Shown here piece by piece: positions 41,166 to 48,035 of a stretch of 48,035 nucleotides of DNA. The position numbers and the translations under genes were made by a program. Source of the DNA: Pseudomonadota bacterium (GTDB taxonomy: Bacteria; Pseudomonadota; Gammaproteobacteria; Steroidobacterales; JBCBZW01); the NCBI GenBank assembly GCA_039815145.1, contig JBCBZW010000031.1, positions 1-48,035 on the forward strand, read 5' to 3'. Each line of letters begins with the position of its first letter. Position 1 is the first letter of the stretch. Below the pieces are notes generated by a model, which was not told the origin of the DNA, made no database searches, and saw only the letters and a list, made by a program, of their open reading frames with translations.

Positions 41166-43421
41166 TTACGCTTCCCCGCAGGCTCTGTCGGATTGCTCGA
41201 TGTCATCGAACTGGAATGTCCAGTTCGTCGGGTCGTTGTCGGCATCCCCAACAACGCCCAGGTCGAAGAGCAAGGTGATATTGACGCCGTCACCGGTCAC
41301 GCCATCGAAGTCGAAGCACAGCTCCTCCCATCCTCCGGTGCCCTGATAGGTGGCCGTGCGTTCAGCGGTGATCACCTCGAGCTTGAACAGCACGTCCACC
41401 CGGCGAGCTGCCCGCACTTTCATGCGGAAGAAAGCGCCGTCGGTGAGGGGGATCGGATCGCTCAGCACCAGTGTGCTGCCACCGAAGGTCTCGCCGAAAA
41501 ACTTCTGCGTCTCACCGGTGAACGCGCTGGGATTGTCGGCGTCAGGGAACGGATTGGGGACCACCTCAGACACACCGCCGCCGAAGTTGATGAACTCAGC
41601 CTCGCCGGACTCGAAGTCGACCGATAGGGCCACCTCACGGGGCGAGAACAGGAATCGATCGCCGGTTACCGGGTCTACCCGAAATAGCCCGCCGAGGGTA
41701 TCGGTCTCGTCGGCCACGATCAACGAACCGCCGGGTTCCACGAGTAAGGCGATGGGATTTCTGAAGCGCTCCCCATCACCCACCCCCAAGCGAGCCGACG
41801 ACACGACCTCGCGATCACCGGTGACCGGGTCTACGGCGAACACACCGAGCCTGTTGGGCTCCGAGTCCACCACGTAGATGGTGCCGTCAGCACCCAAGGC
41901 GATATCTCTGGGCAACCCGAAGGGCCGCCCGCTCCCAACCGTAAGTCCACTGACCACCTGCAGGTTGTCACCGTTCCGATCGAGGCGATAGATAGTGGCG
42001 AAGGCGATGTCCGCCACCAGCACGCTTCCATCGGCTTCCACGGCGACACTGACCGGACTGTTAAAGCCGCCCGCGAAGAAGGAGCGATCACCGGTCACCG
42101 GATCGATCCGCAGCAACTGGTCCCGTGGGCCACCGATGACGATCAGTGTGCCGTCGCCCGCCACGGCGATGTCATCCGGCTGTCTCATGATGAAGCCGGA
42201 TCCCACCCTCTCCGCTACACCTGACACTATCGATCGCTCACCCGAGGTCGGTTCGACCCTCAACACCTCCTCCCGCTCGTTGTCTACGAGGAGCAGATTG
42301 CCGAAGGCGTCGATCAAGAGATCGCGGGGGGAGCGTAACGGTGGGCCACCCGCCGACACGTTGGTGGAGATCGCGAGCACTTCACCCGTGACGGGGTCAA
42401 CGCGGAAAATCGCGTCGACCCCGTCATCGGCAATGTAGAGCATCCCGCTACTGTCCTGTGCGACGCCCAGCACTTGTGCATAGGGCTGCGGCGGTGGGTT
42501 GCTGGAAAGCACCGAGCGCTCACCGGCCTGCGGATCGAGTCGGAACACCGCCTCCAGCGCAGGGTCGCTTACCAGCAGCATGCCGTCGGGTGCAGCGGTG
42601 ACGTACGCCGGAGACAGCAACCACGGACCTGGCGCGTCCTCAGGACGAAGGAGGAACCGTGCGCCCGTCCCCGGGTTGACCAACACCACCGTGGCAAGCC
42701 CCGCATCCAGCACCGCGATAGCGCCGCTCGAGGTCGGTGCGAGAGAGGTCAGCTCGTCGAAGGGTCTACCCGTCCCGATTCCGGCGCCAGATAGGATGCC
42801 GCGGTCTCCTGTCGATCTGTTCACTCGGTAGACCACATCTCGCCCGGCGTCCACGACCAGCAGAGAACCGCTGGGCTCGATGAGCACATCGACCGGTTCC
42901 TGGAACGGAACGCCAACGCCAACGCCAGGCCCCGAGATCTCAGTACGCTCACCGGTCTGCGGGTCTACGCGAACGATACGAGCGCCCACCGCATCGGCGA
43001 CGATCAGGATGCCCGCCGCATCTTCGACCAGCCCGCGTGGCCCCTCCAGCAGCGGGCCCGTCCCCACCGGCCCCCCGGAGACGATGCGACGACCGCCGGA
43101 TTCGGGATCGACCCCGATCAATCGGTCCGTCAGGTTCGCCACCACCAACTCCCCGCTCGCGCTCTGCAGCAGATCCTGGACGCCGCTGAGCCGCGGCGCG
43201 AGCCCATCCTCCCCAGAGACCAGTGCACGCTCACCGCTGACCGGGTCAACCGCCAAGATGCGATCGCCGTCGCCATCTGCGATGTAAATCACCTGCCCGT
43301 CTGCTGCGGCGAAGATGCCACCGGGGGCGCCCAAACTGTCGTCTGCCTGGGTGCCCCACGCCTGCAAGGCAGGCACCACAAGCAACAACACGACACCCAC
43401 TCGTGGCACGAGGTTCAGCAT
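41166..43421 (-). CDS. Secreted NHL-repeat beta-propeller protein with C-terminal binding domain
   Basis: 751 residues from the ATG at 43421 (GAGGG 6 nt upstream), with a signal peptide at about 1-25 (ending LQAWG). About twelve repeats of 45-50 residues follow, each with a pattern like PRDIALGADGTIYVVD, then (F/L)RVDPVTGDR. This is the NHL family and enough for two six-bladed propellers. Residues about 610-750 form a separate beta domain (SLVDFESGEAEFINFGG-like start, then FGETFGGSTLVL, FFRMKVRAARRVDVLFKLE), similar to carbohydrate-binding jelly rolls. Probably an exported binding protein; no enzyme motif is seen. Confidence 0.85.
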   Translation of the reverse strand: MLNLVPRVGVVLLLVVPALQAWGTQADDSLGAPGGIFAAADGQVIYIADGDGDRILAVDPVSGERALVSGEDGLAPRLSGVQDLLQSASGELVVANLTDRLIGVDPESGGRRIVSGGPVGTGPLLEGPRGLVEDAAGILIVADAVGARIVRVDPQTGERTEISGPGVGVGVPFQEPVDVLIEPSGSLLVVDAGRDVVYRVNRSTGDRGILSGAGIGTGRPFDELTSLAPTSSGAIAVLDAGLATVVLVNPGTGARFLLRPEDAPGPWLLSPAYVTAAPDGMLLVSDPALEAVFRLDPQAGERSVLSSNPPPQPYAQVLGVAQDSSGMLYIADDGVDAIFRVDPVTGEVLAISTNVSAGGPPLRSPRDLLIDAFGNLLLVDNEREEVLRVEPTSGERSIVSGVAERVGSGFIMRQPDDIAVAGDGTLIVIGGPRDQLLRIDPVTGDRSFFAGGFNSPVSVAVEADGSVLVADIAFATIYRLDRNGDNLQVVSGLTVGSGRPFGLPRDIALGADGTIYVVDSEPNRLGVFAVDPVTGDREVVSSARLGVGDGERFRNPIALLVEPGGSLIVADETDTLGGLFRVDPVTGDRFLFSPREVALSVDFESGEAEFINFGGGVSEVVPNPFPDADNPSAFTGETQKFFGETFGGSTLVLSDPIPLTDGAFFRMKVRAARRVDVLFKLEVITAERTATYQGTGGWEELCFDFDGVTGDGVNITLLFDLGVVGDADNDPTNWTFQFDDIEQSDRACGEA

Positions 43422-43890
43422 CAAAGTCCCTCAGTGGATCATGGACCGAAGCTATCCGCTAAGTAGAAACGCAATCTACCACGCTGCGAAAGCATAAGAC
43501 GAATAAACGCTATCGCTGACGTACGCCCGATCCCGGCCAAACCCGCTGACGCCGTTCCTGCCGGGCCGCAGCTGTGGCGCTACACCACCTGATAGAGCAG
43601 CGTCTGCTCGGGCCGGTCGAGCACAGGCGCGCCAGCTACCCTCTGCGCTGAGGCCGCCTGCTTCCGCTTGACCACACCCTCCTACCACGCGCCGCCCTCC
43701 CGCCACCCGCGCTGAAGACGAGCGTGGCGAGGCTGATCAAGTAGCTGGGCAGGAGTATCCGACGCCCGCTGGGCCAAACGCCGCCGCACCGCGGCTCTCA
43801 GGCGCCTTCCGCCCGGGGCGGGTGCTCCTGACGCGTCCGAGCGCCTATGGCAGACTCTTCGCACCCTAGAAGACCAACCGGAGTGCCACG
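43422..43890. other. 469-bp divergent gap between the NHL gene and the BNR gene
   Basis: This gap separates genes on opposite strands, so it should hold both promoters. The part near 43480-43510 is the AT-richest. The short minus-strand frames here show no domain. No clear operator is seen. Confidence 0.4.
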
Positions 43891-46800
43891 ATGCTGCACG
43901 TGCTCACCTGTCTCGCCTCCCGCCACCCGAGATTCCTCGGCGCAATGCTGGCCCTACTGGCCGTCAGCCCCCTCGCACAGGCCGACGACCCCCGCCTGAG
44001 CGCCACCACCCTCAGCGGCCTGGAAATGCGCAGCATCGGCCCCGCCTTCATGTCCGGCCGCATCGCCGACATTGCGATACATCCCGAAGACGAGAGCACC
44101 TGGTACGTAGGCGTCGGCAGCGGCGGCGTGTGGAAGACCACCAACGCCGGCACCACCTGGTCGCCCATCTTCGATAAGCAGGCCTCCTACTCGATCGGCG
44201 CCCTCGCCATCGACCCCAGCCGACCGGACACGATCTGGGTGGGCAGCGGTGAGGCGGTCGACGGCCGCCACGTGGGCTTCGGCGACGGCATCTACCGCAG
44301 CCAGGACGGCGGCAAGACCTGGGAGAACCTAGGCCTTGCTGCGTCCGAGCACATCGCCCGCATCATCGTCCACCCAACCAACTCGAACGTCGTGTACGTG
44401 GCAGCTAAGGGCCCCCTTTGGTCTTCGGGCGGCGACCGCGGCCTCTTCATGACCGAAGACGGCGGTGCCAACTGGACCAACGTGCTCTCCGCCGGCCCTT
44501 ACACAGGCGTCAACGAGGTGGTGATGCACCCGGACCAGCCGAACGTGCTCTACGCCAGCACGCACCAGCGCGCCCGCACGGTGGCTGCGCTGATCAACGG
44601 CGGCCCGGAGACGGCGATCTACAAATCCACGGACGGCGGCAAGCAGTGGCGTAAGCTGAGCACGGGTCTGCCGAGCGAAGACATGGGCCGGGTCGGCCTC
44701 GCCATCTCCCCGCAGGACCCCAACGTGGTCTACGCCACGATCGAACTCGCCCACCGCAAGGGCGGCTTCTACCGCTCCGCCGACGGCGGCGAGACCTGGG
44801 AGAAGCGCAACGACTACATCTCCGGCGGCACGGGCCCGCACTACTACCAGGAGCTCGTCGCCGACCCGCACAACTTCGATACGGTCTACCAGATGGACGT
44901 GCGCATGCACGTGACCCACGACGGCGGCAAGACCTTCACCGTGGTGCCCCACAAGTACAAGCACAGCGACAACCACGCCCTGGTCTTCTCGCCGACGGAC
45001 CCCGACTGGATGCTCGCCGGCTGCGACGGCGGCCTCTACGAGACCTTCGACCGCGCGGACACCTGGAAGTACGTGGCGAACCTCCCCGTCACCCAGTTTT
45101 ATAAGGTGGCCGTGGACTACGACGTGCCCTTCTACAACGTGATCGGCGGCACCCAGGACAACGCCACCCAAGCCGGCCCCTCGCGCACGGACAGTGCTAA
45201 CGGCATCCGTAACAGCGACTGGTTCATCACCGTGTTCGGCGACGGCCACCAGCCCGCCATCGACCCGACCAACCCCGACATCATCTACAGCGAGTGGCAG
45301 CAGGGGAACCTCGTGCGCCACGACCGCCGCTCCGGCGAGGTCGTCTACATCAAGCCGCAGCCGCGTGAAGGCGAACCGTCCGAGCGCTTCAACTGGGACG
45401 CACCGGTCCTGATCAGCCCGCACAAGCCCTCGCGCCTGTACTACGCGTCCTCCCGCGTGTGGCGCAGCGAGGACTACGGCGACAGCTGGCTGCCCGCCTC
45501 CGGCGACCTCACGCGCCAGATCGATCGTCTCGAAGAGCCGATGATGGGCCGCGTGTGGAGCAGCGACGCCGTGTGGGACACCTACGCGATGTCCGCTTAC
45601 AGCACGATCACGTCCCTCGCCGAGTCGCCGGTGCAGGAAGGCCTGCTCTACGCCGGCACGGACGACGGCCTGATCCAGGTGAGCGAGAACGGCGGCGAGA
45701 CCTGGCGCAAGATCGATCGCCTGCCGGGCGTCGCGGACATGTTCTTCGTCAACGACATCAAAGCCGACCTCCACGACGCGGACACCGCGTACGTGGCCGT
45801 CGACCAGCACAAAACCGGCGACTTCGCCCCCTACCTCTACCGCACCACCGACCGTGGCCGCACGTGGGAAAGCATCTCAGGCAATCTGCCGGACCGTCAC
45901 CTCGTGTGGCGCGTGGTGCAGGACGAGGTGAAGCCAGGCCTGATGTTCGCAGGCACGGAGTTCGGCGTGTTCTTCACCGTCGACGGCGGCGGCAACTGGG
46001 TGAAGCTCACGGGCGGCGCGCCCAACATCCCGTTCCGCGACCTCGCCATCCAGCGCCGCGAACACGACCTCGTCGGCGCCACCTTCGGCCGCGGCTTCTA
46101 TATCCTCGACGACTACACGCCCCTGCGCGGCGTCTCCGAAGCCCAGCTAGCGGAAGAGTTCACCCTCTTCCCCGTGCGCGACGCGCCCTGGTACGTGGAG
46201 CGCCGCACCCTCGGCCAGGAGGGTGCCGCCTACCAAGGGGATTCGTTCTACGTCGCCCCCAACCCCGACTTTGGCGCCATGTTCACCTACTACCTGCGCG
46301 ACGACCTGAAGACGGCCGCCGAGCAACGCGATGCCGAGCAGACCGAACTCGCCGAGCGCGGCGCCGACACGCCCTACCCCGGCTGGGAAACGCTCATCGA
46401 GGAGTCGCGCGAGGAGGCGCCCAAGCTCGTCTTCACCGTGCGCAACGCCCAGGGCAAGGTGGTCCAGCACATCGAGCAACCGGCCAAGGCCGGCTTCCAC
46501 CGCGTGGCCTGGGACCTGCGCTACCCGCGCCTCGAGGCCTGGACGCCGAACGCCGGCGGTGACGAGTACATCCCCACCGGCGGCGCCCTCGCCCCGCCGG
46601 GCACCTACAGCGTGACCGCCGCCAAGCGCGTGGACGGCAAGCTCACCCGCCTCGGGGAGCCGCAGACCTTCAAGCTGGTGTCGATCGTCGAGAGCACCCT
46701 CGAGGGCCGCCAGCCCGCCGTTGCGTTCGCCTTCAATCGCGCCGTGGACAAGCTCGAAGGCCAGGCCTCCGCCGCCGCCGCCCGCATCGATGCGGGCATG

Positions 46801-47178
46801 CAACGCGTCACCGCCGTGCGCAGTGTGCTGCTGCGGACCAGCGAGGCCGATCCCGCCCTCGGCGCCCGCGCCTACGATATCGGTAAGGCGCTCGCGGGCC
46901 TGAAGGATCGCTTGCAGGGCAACGAAATGCGGGCGATGGCGAACGATGCTGGCACCCCAGCCGTGGGCGATCGCCTGTTCCACGCCGGTATCGGTCGCGT
47001 GCTCAGCACCTACGGACCCACCCAGGGCCATGAGATGAGCTTGCGCCTGGCGGAGGCCGAGTTCGCCAAGATCGCGGCCGAGCTCACGGACTTGCTCGAC
47101 GTGCAGCTGGTGGAGATCGAGATGGCACTCGATGCCGCCGGTGCACCGTGGACGCCGGGGCGGGCCGCGACCCAGTGA
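43891..47178 (+). CDS. Large secreted BNR/sortilin-like beta-propeller protein (glycosyl-hydrolase-type annotation)
   Basis: 1095 residues, ATG at 43891 with CGGAG 8 nt upstream. A signal peptide spans about 1-31 (LLAVSPLAQA). The protein is built of BNR/VPS10 repeats with S/T-x-D-G-G-x-T-W: for example RSQDGGKTWENLG, TEDGGANWTNVL, KSTDGGKQWRKL and RSADGGETWEK. These extend to about residue 740. A beta-sandwich region follows (VFTVRNAQGKVVQHIEQ, then GFHRVAWDLRYP), and the C-terminus is helical. Family members are often named glycosyl hydrolase or sialidase-like, but the catalytic residues of sialidases are not evident and the activity is unproven. The stop overlaps the rhodanese GTG by 4 nt. 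Confidence 0.87.
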   Translation: MLHVLTCLASRHPRFLGAMLALLAVSPLAQADDPRLSATTLSGLEMRSIGPAFMSGRIADIAIHPEDESTWYVGVGSGGVWKTTNAGTTWSPIFDKQASYSIGALAIDPSRPDTIWVGSGEAVDGRHVGFGDGIYRSQDGGKTWENLGLAASEHIARIIVHPTNSNVVYVAAKGPLWSSGGDRGLFMTEDGGANWTNVLSAGPYTGVNEVVMHPDQPNVLYASTHQRARTVAALINGGPETAIYKSTDGGKQWRKLSTGLPSEDMGRVGLAISPQDPNVVYATIELAHRKGGFYRSADGGETWEKRNDYISGGTGPHYYQELVADPHNFDTVYQMDVRMHVTHDGGKTFTVVPHKYKHSDNHALVFSPTDPDWMLAGCDGGLYETFDRADTWKYVANLPVTQFYKVAVDYDVPFYNVIGGTQDNATQAGPSRTDSANGIRNSDWFITVFGDGHQPAIDPTNPDIIYSEWQQGNLVRHDRRSGEVVYIKPQPREGEPSERFNWDAPVLISPHKPSRLYYASSRVWRSEDYGDSWLPASGDLTRQIDRLEEPMMGRVWSSDAVWDTYAMSAYSTITSLAESPVQEGLLYAGTDDGLIQVSENGGETWRKIDRLPGVADMFFVNDIKADLHDADTAYVAVDQHKTGDFAPYLYRTTDRGRTWESISGNLPDRHLVWRVVQDEVKPGLMFAGTEFGVFFTVDGGGNWVKLTGGAPNIPFRDLAIQRREHDLVGATFGRGFYILDDYTPLRGVSEAQLAEEFTLFPVRDAPWYVERRTLGQEGAAYQGDSFYVAPNPDFGAMFTYYLRDDLKTAAEQRDAEQTELAERGADTPYPGWETLIEESREEAPKLVFTVRNAQGKVVQHIEQPAKAGFHRVAWDLRYPRLEAWTPNAGGDEYIPTGGALAPPGTYSVTAAKRVDGKLTRLGEPQTFKLVSIVESTLEGRQPAVAFAFNRAVDKLEGQASAAAARIDAGMQRVTAVRSVLLRTSEADPALGARAYDIGKALAGLKDRLQGNEMRAMANDAGTPAVGDRLFHAGIGRVLSTYGPTQGHEMSLRLAEAEFAKIAAELTDLLDVQLVEIEMALDAAGAPWTPGRAATQ

Positions 47179-47657
47179 TCCCCTCGCGCGGTGTGCGCTA
47201 TCGCTGGGTGATCGGCCTGTGGCTGCTCTTGCTCGCTGGCCTCGCGGCCAGCGAGGTACCCGTGGTCGATGCGCCCACCGCACACGGGTGGACGCAGGCG
47301 GGCAAGGTCACGCTGATCGATGTGCGCACGCCCGAGGAGTGGCAGGAGTCGGGCGTACCCGCCGGCGCGATCACGATCGCCCTGCAGGACCCCGACCTGC
47401 TGCGCAAGGTGATGCTGCAGGCGGACCGCGATCCTAACCATCCCATCCTGCTGATCTGTCGAACCGGACGGCGTTCCGGCATCGCCGCGGATCTGCTGAT
47501 GAGGGCCGGTTTCCTGAACGTCGCCAACGTGCGTGAAGGCGTCGCGGGGCGAAGCGGCGTTGGACCCGGCTGGGTGCGGCGTGGCTTGCCCATGGAAGCC
47601 TACGATCCAGCGCAACACTCGCCGGCGGCCGCTAGCGCGGACGCGTCTACGCCATGA
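47175..47657 (+). CDS. Membrane-anchored or exported rhodanese-domain protein
   Basis: 160 residues from the GTG at 47175, overlapping the previous stop as GTGA, a coupling signal. A more upstream in-frame GTG (47148) would add 9 residues. A hydrophobic segment at about 11-25 anchors or exports it. Rhodanese domain: LIDVRTPEEWQESGVPAGAI, then LLICRTGRRSG with Cys95 as the active-site cysteine in a six-residue CRTGRR loop. It would carry a sulfane sulfur or act as a sulfurtransferase outside the cytoplasm. Its stop overlaps the next ATG (ATGA), so three genes form one operon. Confidence 0.88.
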   Translation: MIPSRGVRYRWVIGLWLLLLAGLAASEVPVVDAPTAHGWTQAGKVTLIDVRTPEEWQESGVPAGAITIALQDPDLLRKVMLQADRDPNHPILLICRTGRRSGIAADLLMRAGFLNVANVREGVAGRSGVGPGWVRRGLPMEAYDPAQHSPAAASADASTP

Positions 47658-48035
47658 AGTTGCTGATCCCGCCCCCGGTGGTGGGGCTGCTGTGTGCGAC
47701 GGCCGCCTGGGGACTCGATCGCTGGGGGCCTATCGGGGAAGTTCACCTACCGGGGCAGAAAGCGGTGGCGCTGGCGTTGATCGCCCTAGGGTTGACGATC
47801 GATGTGACGGCGGTGATCGCGTTCTTTCGGGCCAAGACCACCATCACGCCGTTGGCCCCTGACAAGACCAGTGAACTGGTGGTGAGCGGCTGGTATCGGT
47901 TCAGTCGCAACCCGATGTACGTGGGCATGCTGAGCGTGCTGATCGGATGGGTGCTGTGGCTGGGACAGCCCCTGGGCGTGCTGACGCTCGCGGTCTTCGT
48001 CGCCTGGATCAGCGTGTTCCAGATCCTCCCGGAGG
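47654..48035 (+). CDS. Isoprenylcysteine methyltransferase-like membrane protein (partial at right edge)
   Basis: The ATG at 47654 overlaps the rhodanese TGA. 127 full codons are visible, running off the window. Hydrophobic segments lie at about residues 8-20, 35-56, 96-112 and 110-125. The signature GWYRFSRNPMYVGM (about 84-97) is the family's cofactor-binding region, shared by ICMT and related PEMT-type methyltransferases (YRxxRHPxYxG). In bacteria such proteins methylate small molecules or lipids; the substrate is unknown. The C-terminal H/E motif lies outside the window. Confidence 0.85.
   Translation, partial: MKLLIPPPVVGLLCATAAWGLDRWGPIGEVHLPGQKAVALALIALGLTIDVTAVIAFFRAKTTITPLAPDKTSELVVSGWYRFSRNPMYVGMLSVLIGWVLWLGQPLGVLTLAVFVAWISVFQILPE

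Noticed and set aside
44329-45810. 493-codon minus-strand frame inside the BNR gene
   Set aside because: Antisense shadow; the plus-strand gene has clear BNR repeats and signal peptide.
46147-47283. 378-codon minus-strand frame
   Set aside because: Antisense to the BNR and rhodanese genes, no domain features.

Overview
The window is GC-rich, densely coded DNA and probably comes from a Gammaproteobacterium. The best lineage hint is a RoxA/YcfD-type ribosomal-protein L16 arginine hydroxylase, a family typical of that class. A TolC-type outer membrane channel, a giant RTX protein, a lipobox lipoprotein and many signal peptides all fit a Gram-negative cell with a large secretome. I saw no rRNA, tRNA, CRISPR array or intact insertion sequence.

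Region 1 (1-23475, minus strand): a TolC-family channel followed by one uninterrupted reading frame of at least 7336 codons that leaves the window at the left edge. The giant protein has an LEPR-XLL motif and a DUF4347 domain at the N-terminus. Next come long Asp/Leu-rich repeats, including about four diverged units of roughly 500-620 residues. The rest is RTX calcium-binding repeats. The pair looks like a type I secretion exporter and its substrate; no ABC or membrane-fusion gene is in view.

Region 2 (23476-27662): two secreted proteins (one TonB-C-like, one beta-sandwich-like), then roxA, which is short at the C-terminus. A decayed copy of the end of the beta-sandwich gene lies at 23780-24001. 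A frameshifted copy of the roxA 5' end, with its upstream DNA, lies 9 kb away at 35597-35812.

Region 3 (27663-35186) is the most interesting part. A membrane-anchored TolB-N/TPR protein (minus) diverges from a compact plus-strand operon. The operon encodes a 56-residue peptide of perfect 11-residue repeats, a caspase-like protease with an extra C-terminal module, a RipA-like/SLATT-like two-TM protein, and a second, metacaspase-like protease. Only 15 nt away, in convergent orientation, is a TIR-TM-beta-propeller protein. Caspases, TIR and small 2TM proteins are all known parts of bacterial conflict and cell-suicide systems. This combination looks like an undescribed or poorly described anti-phage/abortive module; that is inference.

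Region 4 (35187-48035): mostly envelope and secreted proteins. They are a lipoprotein; a DUF3857-transglutaminase protein coupled to a membrane protein, with a likely terminator; a secreted phospholipase A2-like protein; an NHL-propeller protein; a large BNR/sortilin-like propeller protein; a rhodanese; and an isoprenylcysteine-methyltransferase-like membrane protein cut by the right edge. The last three are joined by short gene overlaps.
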